Positions 22,246 through 30,291 of a stretch of DNA of 38,253 nucleotides are shown piece after piece; the stretch's first letter is position 1; the number at the start of each line of letters is the position of its first letter. Both the position numbers and the translations under genes were made by a program. The stretch spans positions 1 to 38,253 of the forward strand of contig CAJPON010000008.1 of NCBI GenBank assembly GCA_905372275.1, given 5' to 3'. The notes under the pieces were generated by a model that did no database searches, had not been told where the DNA came from, and saw only the letters and a list, made by a program, of their open reading frames with translations. The stretch is from Candidatus Saccharimonadota bacterium. GTDB taxonomy: Bacteria; Patescibacteriota; Saccharimonadia; Saccharimonadales; Saccharimonadaceae.

Positions 22246-22944
22246 ATGAAAAAATCAGAGAAAAAAGATAAAGCCAGACAAAACTTAGGAAAGCGTCAAC
22301 TGTTTGCTATAGTCGCTCTCGTTGTAGTATCGGTATTGCTAATTCTCTGGTTTTTTGCGGGAGAAGGCTTAGTGAAGCAAGCAGAAATGGCGAGGTATTT
22401 AAAGAGCAAGTATGGTGAAGGCTTTATTGTTGAGTGGCCCGAATACAAAAATGGTGGTCTGGGTGCAAGGGGCTCGTGGAAATCTCATGCGTATCCAGTC
22501 TCAAGCCCTCAATTAAAATTCTATATAGGGTGTGGTGCAGAGTGTAGTGATGACTACTTAGATTTCTATTTTTCGAAACAAGAATACAACCAATTACAAC
22601 AATCAATGAGTTCTATAGGAGTGACTGACTATTCGGTTCAGCTTATTATTGGAGACGAAGTATTACTCAATATTAAGAAAAATAGTAGCCTAGCTGATAT
22701 AAAGCGAAAATATAATCCCATATACAAACTACGCTTGAAGACAACTGAGACTGATGGCGAGGATCAAGCTGTAGGTAATGCTATGGGTATAATCGAAAAA
22801 ATATACGATCAGGGGGTTTCTAGAGTAGAAGTTGATTACACTCTCATTACGGAAGGCAAAAAAGCTCGTAGATGTACAACTGACTATGATACAGCTCCAC
22901 GACTTAGTCGTGAGAATCTAAAGCAGTGCTTAAAGGGGGAATGA
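22246..22944 (+). CDS. Single-pass membrane protein, cassette family member 2
   Basis: This 232-aa paralogue of the 21011 and 23250 genes has a Lys-rich N-terminus, a membrane helix (about 19-40) and the shared features EMARYLKSKYGEGFIVEWPEY, GGLGARGSWKSHAYPVS (quoted here as family anchors), and a C-terminal RRCTTDYD...ENLKQCL pattern. Sequence between these anchors is strongly diverged, as expected for proteins under diversifying selection or of different specificity. A weak AAGAAGGG precedes the ATG. Its TGA is followed after one base by the ATG of the next fragment. Confidence 0.65.
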   Translation: MKKSEKKDKARQNLGKRQLFAIVALVVVSVLLILWFFAGEGLVKQAEMARYLKSKYGEGFIVEWPEYKNGGLGARGSWKSHAYPVSSPQLKFYIGCGAECSDDYLDFYFSKQEYNQLQQSMSSIGVTDYSVQLIIGDEVLLNIKKNSSLADIKRKYNPIYKLRLKTTETDGEDQAVGNAMGIIEKIYDQGVSRVEVDYTLITEGKKARRCTTDYDTAPRLSRENLKQCLKGE

Positions 22945-22945
22945 A

Positions 22946-23257
22946 ATGAGCTTAAAACCTGTAAATTATATAAGTCTGAGTGCGTTATCCTATATAGACT
23001 TTAATAGTTCAATGAAGAATAAAACTATTGAACATCTAGTTAATAACAAGTTAATTAAGGAGGATGACCTTTCCAGCCCCGAGCTTTCCACCCTCCAAAA
23101 CTCTTCCAATCCTCTCCGCTCCTGGAAACTCATCAACTTTCTTCCCAACAACCAAAATGGACTATCTGCCGCTGTTTTTCAGAACCCCGAAGCGAAAGAG
23201 AGTCAATGTAACATAGGAATAATTTGTTCAATAAATAAGGAGTATGTCTATGCTTAA
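22946..23257 (+). pseudogene. Truncated N-terminal fragment of a lipase gene (orphan 2)
   Basis: The 103-codon ORF begins MSLKPVNYISLSALSYIDFN and follows the intact lipase gene through SWKLINFLPN and NGLSAAVFQNPEAKE. It then departs into an unrelated tail (SQCNIGIICSINKEY) that overlaps the next gene start. The DNA over GLSAAVFQNP is almost identical to the intact gene. There is no lipase nucleophile, so the product cannot be a lipase, though the short ORF is open and could be translated. Confidence 0.75.
23081..23118 (+). repeat. 38-bp identical segment (copy 2)
   Basis: Identical to 21911-21948. Here it is followed in frame by CTCCTGGAAACTCATCAAC, matching the intact gene's SWVLIN position. 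Confidence 0.8.
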
Positions 23258-24002
23258 AAATAATCAATCTAGATCCGGAGCTACTGTACTTAAAACAACA
23301 CCACGAAAGGTATTGTATACTATCGTGGCTCTCATTCTCATAATTGTGCTTATTGTTGGTGGAATTTATATAAAAAATATAATTAGTTTTGAAAATACTT
23401 CAGCCGATATGAAGAATTATTTAGAGAATAAATATAATGAAAGATTCCTAGTAAACAATATCCGCAAAGAAGGCTCTGGTCTTGGAGTAACAGGTCAGAC
23501 CATAGCAGACGGTAGACCGGTGAATAATCAGTCGGTGATTTTTCGTATTTCAGATACTGACGGCAAAAAAGGTGATAACTATGTAGGTGCTTTGTGGCAA
23601 TTTAGGAATAAAGGGAAGCTAAGCCAGATAATAGAGGATTCTTTTGACAATGGTAAGCTTAAGAATGTTAATATACATTTAGGGATTAGTGGAGATATAG
23701 AAAACTTACACAGCTCGCTTAAAAATGAAGATCTTCGGGAAGCTCTGAAGAAACATCCAGGCAGTATAGGCATTACGGTAAATATTGAACCCGCTCAGGG
23801 GGCGATGCCAAAAGATCGTCAGGATTCCTTAAAGAAAGTAGCGCGACATTTGTATGATTTTGGATTTCGTAACGTTACTATTGTCTATGACTTCATAGCT
23901 AATGATACAGGACATGGAAGTGCGAGATGTATATTAAGTCTTGATAGTAGCAAAAGCGGTGGTTTTGCAGAGAATCTAGAATATCGTTGCACAAGGAGGT
24001 AA
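23250..24002 (+). CDS. Single-pass membrane protein, cassette family member 3, paired with the intact lipase
   Basis: This 250-aa protein is the third paralogue, with a membrane helix at about 20-45, the SADMKNYLENKYNERFLV anchor, GSGLGVTGQ, and a C-terminal CILSLD...ENLEYRC pattern keeping the paired Cys. The ATG at 23250 lies 7 bases after AAGGAG (23237-23242); the ATG at 23244 is too close. The intact lipase gene starts 9 bases after its stop behind AAGGAGG, so the two are almost certainly co-expressed. It is the natural candidate for the lipase's immunity or export partner. Confidence 0.7.
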   Translation: MLKNNQSRSGATVLKTTPRKVLYTIVALILIIVLIVGGIYIKNIISFENTSADMKNYLENKYNERFLVNNIRKEGSGLGVTGQTIADGRPVNNQSVIFRISDTDGKKGDNYVGALWQFRNKGKLSQIIEDSFDNGKLKNVNIHLGISGDIENLHSSLKNEDLREALKKHPGSIGITVNIEPAQGAMPKDRQDSLKKVARHLYDFGFRNVTIVYDFIANDTGHGSARCILSLDSSKSGGFAENLEYRCTRR

Positions 24003-24011
24003 ATAAATTAT

Positions 24012-27000
24012 ATGAAAACAGAACAATATCTAGCAGTGAGCGCACTCTCATATAAGAATCTTGAGGCTTACGTAGGTTATACAATTGGAAAATTGTATTC
24101 GCCGGATGGACCATTAGATAACGATTTCATGAATAAAATAGAAAATAAAGCTCTAAAAGATCTTTCAAGCTGGGTCCTCATCAACATCCGCACCTCCCCC
24201 TCTGGACTATCTGCTGCTGTTTTTCAGAACCCAGAAACCAAGGAATTAGTATTTACATTCCGTGGAACTGAAATTAACTCCGTCAGCGACCTTGGTACCG
24301 ATTATGAACTTGCCGTAACCTCTGCTTTTCGTAATGAGCCAGGTCAATTTAGTGATGCTTTTCAATTCTATATTGATACTATCAATAAACTCGGCAAAGA
24401 TAACTACTCGTCGTGTAGTTTTACTGGGCATTCTCTTGGTGGTGCAATAGCTTCTTTCTTGTCGTATAAGACCAATGGTGCTAGCAAAGCTATCACGTTT
24501 GACGCTCCGGGCATTGGCCAATTTCTGCCTTCTAGTGTAAACCCCGATAACTTCAAAGACGCTATCACTGATTATGTTAATGAGAACGACTATATCGGTC
24601 AATATGGCAAGCAGCTAGGTAGAACTATATACAAAAAAGATACTGGATATAAAGAATTTAATAACTACATGAATAATGCAAAGACAGCTGCTGCGCTGGC
24701 GATGTTGCGTGCCATAAAAGAGGGTAATCTGCCTAGTGAAATTGGCTATACTGCTATATATGGTATTTTGTCCACTGAACAGAATCTAGCTAATACGGTT
24801 ACTGATGCATTTACTGGTGCACATGGTCTAGATGCTATTCTTAATCCAGACGGTACTATGTCTGATGATGCGCCTAAGAGTAATGTGGCTGACGTTGCGC
24901 ATGGTTTACAGACGGGCGCACAGGTCATTGGTGTAACACAAGACGGTGTGATTAGCGTAGCTATAGGAGCCAAAACTATAACTATGACAATTATGGATGG
25001 TGCAGTGAATATAGCAGTTGCAGTCGGTGATACGATTCAAAATAGCGTGGTGTCGTTGGTTGGTGTTGCAAAAGACACAATTAATGCGGCAGCGCAGACT
25101 GTTGTTAATTTGTGGAGTGACCTTTTGCGACTGACTGCTGGCGAGCAATATTACATATATGGTACGGGTGGCAAAGATGTTATAGACGCTCCACGCATTT
25201 TGCGGAATAAGGCTGAGGAAACTCGAAACTGGTGGTACGAAAGAATTGGTGCTGTTATAGAAGCTAGCGGCGGCGACGATGCCATGGTAGGCACTGGGTA
25301 TCGAGATGATATATATGGTGGAGCTGGTGATGATTCTATATACGGCGGATCGGGCGATGATATTCTGTATGGAGAATCAGGTGACGATATAATAAAAGGC
25401 GGATATGGCGATGATATGTTGTTTGGCGGCACGGGCAACGATGACTTAAATGGCGAAAATGGCAATGACACTCTCGATGGCGGAACAGGTGATGATTTAC
25501 TATCGGACGCGTATGGTGATGATGTATATATTTTTGGTCGAGGCTATGGTCGCGATACTATTGCTGATGAACGTCCGCCTAGCGTTTGGTATGATTTTAG
25601 CGGACCGTATAGCGGTGGCGAGAACGATACGATTATATTTCGTAGTAATGTTCGTCCAGAAGATGTAAAGGTGCATCGTCGTGGGAGCTGGGATCTGGAA
25701 TTCCGTATTAAAGATACTAATGATATATTGTTAGTCAAAGACTATTTTAGGCTAAATTCAGGCAAGCATGGAGTGGGAGCAATAGAGAAAATCAAGTTCA
25801 CTTCTACGAATGCTGTATGGAGATATGCGGATATCGTCAACAAAGCCCGTTATGTCGATGAGTCTTCACCTACAGATTCAAAACTCTTTACCGGGTTTGA
25901 CCAAGACAATATTATCACTGCTGGCAACGCAGATGAACGCTTAATCGGCTCTAACAACAACGACATTTTGTATGGAATGGCTGGCGACGACGTTTTAGAG
26001 AGCGGTAATGGTAATGACATTCTTGACGGCGGTACCGGTAATGATAGTCTAATGGGCGGTCTTGGCGATGACGCGTATATTTTTGGCAAGGGATACGGAC
26101 ACGATGTTATAGATGATAAAGATATCGGTTCTTGGGCGGGTAGTCATTATGATATAGATGGCGGCAAGAATGACGCGATAGGCTTCTTGGTTGGGGTGTC
26201 GCCAGAAGATGTTAAAGTACATCGTCGCGGAAGTTACGATTTAGAGTTTCGTATAAAAAGCACTGGCGAGACACTATATGTTAAGAATTTCTTTAGTAAT
26301 GATTCTTATCAGAAATATGAAGGCGTTGGCATGATAGAGAGCGTACATTTTGCCGATGGGACAACTTGGACAGTTGATGACATAAAGGATAAGGCTCGGT
26401 ATATAGACGAATATTTTGTGGGTTATACAAATCGGTTATACGGTTATGACGGGCAAGATGACATAGTTACCGGTAGTAAGGCTGACGAGATTATAGAGAC
26501 AGGGGGTGGTAATGATCTGTTGTATGGTAATGGTGGCAATGATATTCTCAACGGTGGTTATGGTAATGATAGGCTATATGGTGGTGATGGCAACGACACC
26601 TTACAGGCAGATGTCGATAGTAGCTATGGGACTCCTGGTAACGACACTCTTGACGGTGGTGCTGGCAACGATATTTTACGCGGTGGTTATGGTAATGATA
26701 CGTATATTTTTGGCAAGGGATATGGACGTGATGTCATAAACGACGTTCATCAATATCGCGATTATGCTGGAAGAATATCTTACTCTGACGGCGGCAGTCT
26801 TGATGTCTTAGTACTCCAGCCGGGCGTATCGCCAGATGATATTCAAGTTAGAAGGCGCGGAGTCAATCTGGAATTAAAGATTTTAAGTACTGATGACGTT
26901 GTGTGTATATCTAGTTTTTATGACAACAGTTACGACAAACTGGGCTATGGTGCGATTGAGCGTGTGCAGTTTGCGGACGGTACAATTTGGGATATTGATG

Positions 27001-28121
27001 TATTATTAGATAAAGCTAGATACGTAGATGGACCTATGAACGTCGATGACCCTAACAGGATTGACGGATATAGTTATCAGAACGATATTCTTACTGCAAA
27101 CGATAATGACAATTCCATAAAAACGTATTCAGGTGATGATGTGGTGTACGCTTTTGGTGGCAATGATACGATTGATACTGGCGAAGGGGACGATATTATC
27201 GATCCTGGAACCGGCAACGATGTTGTGTACGATCTGCAGGGTAACGACGTGTATATATTTGGTCGCGGGTATGGGCACGATACTATCTATGATGGGCGTG
27301 TGGGATCATACTACGATAGTCCCGTCGATGGCGGTAACCGTGATAAGATAAACATTTTGCCAGGAGTATCATCGTCTGATATTACTATAAAACGACACAA
27401 TAATGACATGATACTCACAGTAAAGGGAACCGATGATCAGCTAGATGTCATAGGCTTCTTTGCCGATAGCAGCAAAAGCTCTCACGGTGTTGGCGTTGGT
27501 GCTATTGAGCAGATTTGCTTTACGGACGGCACAATCTGGGAACTGAGTGACATACAAGATGCTGTGCGTCATATAACAGAGCCTGTGTATAGTAACGCCG
27601 ACAAAGATACCTACTATGGATTTGAGTCCGATGACATAATTATAGGAAGTAACAAAAATGATGAGATGTATGGTTGCGGCGGCGATGATACTTTGAATAG
27701 TGGCGTAGGTAATGACAAGCTAGATGGTGGACTAGGTAACGACACGTATGTGTATGCTAAAAATTCCGGAAGTGATACGATTTGCGATAGCGGAGGCAAC
27801 GATACGATAGAGCTTAGGGAGATAGATTATTCCTCTGTGGAGTTTCTGCGATATGGCGACTCTCTAGTGATTAATACAGGAAAAGACTCAAGCAATAATA
27901 GTATTTCTATAGAGAAATGGTCGTATGGTGATATCTATAGAGTAGAGAATGTTAAATCGTCGAACGGCTATAGTATTACTCATACCCAGATTGATCAGCT
28001 AATTCAGGCTATGGCTACTTTTTCACAAGATACCGGTATGACGTGGCAGCAGGCATTGGAGGCTTGTCCGGCTGACACAACTGCAATCTTGTCGCAATAT
28101 TGGACCGCTCCGACCCAATAA
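24012..28121 (+). CDS. Large secreted-type lipase (class 3-like) with RTX calcium-binding repeat modules
   Basis: This 1369-aa protein has an N-terminal alpha/beta-hydrolase domain (about 1-285): oxyanion-type FTFRGTE (81-87), nucleophile elbow GHSLGG (Ser141), DAPG (about 164-167), candidate Asp193 in ENDYIG and His271 in GAHGLD. A linker of Ala/Val-rich sequence follows (285-400). From about 419 to the end come five blocks of GGxGxDxLx-type RTX nonapeptides. The first four are each followed by a YIFG+GYG+D segment and an HCBP-related domain (EDVKVHRRG...GVG.IE.V.FADGT.W...KARYVDE), at about 419-611, 630-794, 813-1000 and 1022-1185. Block 5 (1205 on) leads to a C-terminus with LIQAMATFSQDTG, like the ends of type I-secreted RTX proteins. 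No signal peptide is seen. It should bind calcium after export and act on lipid or ester substrates. Confidence 0.88.
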   Translation: MKTEQYLAVSALSYKNLEAYVGYTIGKLYSPDGPLDNDFMNKIENKALKDLSSWVLINIRTSPSGLSAAVFQNPETKELVFTFRGTEINSVSDLGTDYELAVTSAFRNEPGQFSDAFQFYIDTINKLGKDNYSSCSFTGHSLGGAIASFLSYKTNGASKAITFDAPGIGQFLPSSVNPDNFKDAITDYVNENDYIGQYGKQLGRTIYKKDTGYKEFNNYMNNAKTAAALAMLRAIKEGNLPSEIGYTAIYGILSTEQNLANTVTDAFTGAHGLDAILNPDGTMSDDAPKSNVADVAHGLQTGAQVIGVTQDGVISVAIGAKTITMTIMDGAVNIAVAVGDTIQNSVVSLVGVAKDTINAAAQTVVNLWSDLLRLTAGEQYYIYGTGGKDVIDAPRILRNKAEETRNWWYERIGAVIEASGGDDAMVGTGYRDDIYGGAGDDSIYGGSGDDILYGESGDDIIKGGYGDDMLFGGTGNDDLNGENGNDTLDGGTGDDLLSDAYGDDVYIFGRGYGRDTIADERPPSVWYDFSGPYSGGENDTIIFRSNVRPEDVKVHRRGSWDLEFRIKDTNDILLVKDYFRLNSGKHGVGAIEKIKFTSTNAVWRYADIVNKARYVDESSPTDSKLFTGFDQDNIITAGNADERLIGSNNNDILYGMAGDDVLESGNGNDILDGGTGNDSLMGGLGDDAYIFGKGYGHDVIDDKDIGSWAGSHYDIDGGKNDAIGFLVGVSPEDVKVHRRGSYDLEFRIKSTGETLYVKNFFSNDSYQKYEGVGMIESVHFADGTTWTVDDIKDKARYIDEYFVGYTNRLYGYDGQDDIVTGSKADEIIETGGGNDLLYGNGGNDILNGGYGNDRLYGGDGNDTLQADVDSSYGTPGNDTLDGGAGNDILRGGYGNDTYIFGKGYGRDVINDVHQYRDYAGRISYSDGGSLDVLVLQPGVSPDDIQVRRRGVNLELKILSTDDVVCISSFYDNSYDKLGYGAIERVQFADGTIWDIDVLLDKARYVDGPMNVDDPNRIDGYSYQNDILTANDNDNSIKTYSGDDVVYAFGGNDTIDTGEGDDIIDPGTGNDVVYDLQGNDVYIFGRGYGHDTIYDGRVGSYYDSPVDGGNRDKINILPGVSSSDITIKRHNNDMILTVKGTDDQLDVIGFFADSSKSSHGVGVGAIEQICFTDGTIWELSDIQDAVRHITEPVYSNADKDTYYGFESDDIIIGSNKNDEMYGCGGDDTLNSGVGNDKLDGGLGNDTYVYAKNSGSDTICDSGGNDTIELREIDYSSVEFLRYGDSLVINTGKDSSNNSISIEKWSYGDIYRVENVKSSNGYSITHTQIDQLIQAMATFSQDTGMTWQQALEACPADTTAILSQYWTAPTQ

Positions 28122-28134
28122 GTCATGAAAAATT

Positions 28135-28164
28135 TTGGCACTTCTCTAGCTTCTGCGTTATAAT
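28135..28164 (+). promoter_or_regulatory. Promoter of the gatCAB cluster; near-leaderless start
   Basis: TTGGCA (28135-28140), an 18-base spacer and a perfect TATAAT (28159-28164). The ATG of gatC is at 28174, about 3 bases after the predicted +1, with no Shine-Dalgarno site. Confidence 0.65.
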
Positions 28165-28173
28165 TAGTGAATA

Positions 28174-28464
28174 ATGAGTACAATTACCAACGACGATGTG
28201 CGTCATTTGGCACACTTGAGCAGTTTGCAGATGCCTGACGTGGAGGCTGAATCGCTTCGCGCCGATATCGAGAAAATTATCAATTATATCAATAAGCTGG
28301 ATGAGTTGGATACCGACGGCGTGGAGCCGACGTATCAGGTGACGGGTCTGCAAAACGTCTGGCGCGACGACGAAATTATTGACAGCAGCGTATCGCGGCG
28401 ACAGCTGCTGGCCTTAGCAGCCGAGCAAAGCGACAATTGCGTGAAGGTGCCAAAGGTGTTGTAA
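28174..28464 (+). CDS. gatC: Asp-tRNA(Asn)/Glu-tRNA(Gln) amidotransferase subunit C
   Basis: This 96-aa protein matches GatC in length and pattern: DDVRHLAHLSSLQM near the start, then a helical segment with INYINKLDELDTDGVEPTY. GatC wraps around and stabilises the GatA-GatB complex that converts misacylated Glu-tRNA(Gln) (and often Asp-tRNA(Asn)) to the correct amide. gatA starts two bases after its stop. Confidence 0.92.
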   Translation: MSTITNDDVRHLAHLSSLQMPDVEAESLRADIEKIINYINKLDELDTDGVEPTYQVTGLQNVWRDDEIIDSSVSRRQLLALAAEQSDNCVKVPKVL

Positions 28465-28466
28465 TT

Positions 28467-29876
28467 ATGAAAATTATTGAATTAGTCGATAAGATTAAAA
28501 AAGGCGAGACCACTGCGCGGGCGCAAGTCGAGCGGTCGCTCGCCAAAGCTCAAGAAATCAAGGAATATCATGCGTTGCTCAGCCTGACGGCAGAGCGCGC
28601 TCTGCAGCGGGCTGACGAGATCGACGAGCAGATCAAAAAAGGTGAGGATCCGGGCGTCCTAGCGGGCGTACCGTTCGTGGTCAAGGATAATTACTTGGCG
28701 TTTGGCGCGCCAACGACTGCGGCGGCGAAAATGCTTGAAAACTTCGAAGCGCCAGTCCAGGCGACCGTCGTCGAGAAGCTTGAAGCGGCCGGCGCGATTT
28801 GTATTGGTAAGTCGAATCTCGATGCTTTTGCGCACGGTGGTTCGACCGAGAACTCATATTTTGGCGCGACGCATAATGCCGTTGATCAGACCAAGGTAGC
28901 CGGCGGTTCTAGCGGCGGTTCGGCGGTTGTAACGGCGCTAGATGTGGTACCGTTTGCACTTGGTACCGATACTGGCGGCTCGATTCGCCAGCCAGCCAGT
29001 TTTAACGGTGTTTACGGCTTCAAGCCGACTTATGGTTTGAGTAGCCGCTACGGTGCGGTGGCGATGGCTTCTAGTACCGACACGATGGGTTGCTTCGCAC
29101 GGTATGCTGACGACGTGGCATTAGTCACTAGCGTAATGGCTGGTCGCGACGACAAGGATATGACGACGCTGCCAGATTACTTTGAAATACAAAAGTCAGC
29201 AGGCGAGCATCTGAAGATTGGTCTAATCAGCGAGGCGATGAGCAATGGCGTCGACGCAGAAGTTCGCGCTAACGTTAATGATTTTGCCGATAAATTACGC
29301 GCAGCTGGCCACGTGGTCGAAGATGTCGATATGCCAAGCCTTAAATATGCTTTGGCGATTTATTATATCGTCGTACCAGCAGAAGTTTCTAGTAATCTGG
29401 CGCGCTACGACGGCGTGCGCTACGGCTATCGCGCCGAAGGTGTCAAAACGTTAGCCGAGCTCTACGGCCGCAGCCGCAACGAAGGCTTCATGACCGAGAA
29501 CAAACGTCGCATCATGATTGGCAGCTATGTGCTATCCAGCGGCTTTTTCGATGCATATTATCTGAAAGCTCAAAAGGCGCGCACTGTTTTGATTAACGAA
29601 TTCAACAAGCTATTTGAGAAGTACGATTTTTTGCTGCTGCCAACCGCGCCGACGCCGGCGTTTGGTCTGGGCGAAAACACTAGCGATCCAGTCAAGATGT
29701 ACTTGGCGGATGTCATGACGGTGCCGCCGAGCTTGGCAGGTTTGCCAGCGATCAGTATACCGGCAGGTAGTAGTTCTAGCGGCTTGCCAATCGGTGCGCA
29801 GTTAGTCGGTCCGATGAAATCCGACGCTAAGTTGATTGCGCTAGCAGGCGATATGGAGGGTGAAAATGAACAATAA
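28467..29876 (+). CDS. gatA: Asp-tRNA(Asn)/Glu-tRNA(Gln) amidotransferase subunit A
   Basis: This 469-aa amidase-signature protein frees ammonia from glutamine for GatB. The Lys/cis-Ser/Ser catalytic residues are visible: Lys73 in FVVKDN, the GGSSGGSA motif (146-153) and Ser172 in GTDTGGSIRQPA. The ATG at 28467 was preferred over the upstream frame extension, which would overlap gatC; an AAAGGTG at 28451-28457 serves as a modest Shine-Dalgarno site. The membrane protein gene at 29866 overlaps its 3' end by 11 bases. Confidence 0.95.
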   Translation: MKIIELVDKIKKGETTARAQVERSLAKAQEIKEYHALLSLTAERALQRADEIDEQIKKGEDPGVLAGVPFVVKDNYLAFGAPTTAAAKMLENFEAPVQATVVEKLEAAGAICIGKSNLDAFAHGGSTENSYFGATHNAVDQTKVAGGSSGGSAVVTALDVVPFALGTDTGGSIRQPASFNGVYGFKPTYGLSSRYGAVAMASSTDTMGCFARYADDVALVTSVMAGRDDKDMTTLPDYFEIQKSAGEHLKIGLISEAMSNGVDAEVRANVNDFADKLRAAGHVVEDVDMPSLKYALAIYYIVVPAEVSSNLARYDGVRYGYRAEGVKTLAELYGRSRNEGFMTENKRRIMIGSYVLSSGFFDAYYLKAQKARTVLINEFNKLFEKYDFLLLPTAPTPAFGLGENTSDPVKMYLADVMTVPPSLAGLPAISIPAGSSSSGLPIGAQLVGPMKSDAKLIALAGDMEGENEQ

Positions 29877-30291
29877 TTTCGCAACGTGGTTTATTTTGAT
29901 CGCGGTACTGATTTTGGCGATTGTCGGTGCGGTTTTTATTGCCTTTGCTAGCAAGCGTTCACCGAAACTCAAAGTCGAAAAATTCCGCGCCCGTTGGCTG
30001 GCGATCGAAAATAGCCTCGACAAAGAAAGTGCTCCCAGCTGGCAGCTAGCTATCCTCAACGCTGATAAGCTTGTTGACAAAGCCTTGCGCGATAGCCACT
30101 ACAAGGGCGAGACTATGGGCGAGCGCATGAAGGCTGCTGGTAAGGTTTGGTCGAATGCTAACCATATCTGGGGCGCGCACAAAATTCGCAACCATATCGC
30201 GCACGAATCCGATGTCAAGATAAATTATGATATTGCGCGCCGCGCTCTGGCCGCTTACAAACAAGCATTGAAAGATTTAGGAGCAATCTAA
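29866..30291 (+). CDS. Small membrane-anchored protein with a HEPN-like RxxxxH motif
   Basis: This 141-aa protein has one N-terminal membrane helix (about 8-28, ending FASKR) and a helical cytoplasmic domain. The C-terminal part reads KIRNHIAHES, an RN..AH arrangement matching the RxxxxH motif of HEPN domains, followed by a helix rich in Ala and Tyr (IARRALAAYKQALKDL). HEPN proteins include RNases acting on tRNA or mRNA, but non-catalytic members exist. The ATG at 29866 is 5 bases after GGAGGG and overlaps gatA; its TAA overlaps the gatB ATG. Its insertion in the gat operon suggests a link to tRNA or translation, or simply operon packing. Confidence 0.65.
   Translation: MNNNFATWFILIAVLILAIVGAVFIAFASKRSPKLKVEKFRARWLAIENSLDKESAPSWQLAILNADKLVDKALRDSHYKGETMGERMKAAGKVWSNANHIWGAHKIRNHIAHESDVKINYDIARRALAAYKQALKDLGAI

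Noticed and set aside
25260..27760. Repeated DNA as tandem repeats or a CRISPR-like array
   Set aside because: The repeats are in-frame RTX nonapeptides (GGxGxDxLx) of one continuous protein; spacing and sequence vary with protein structure.
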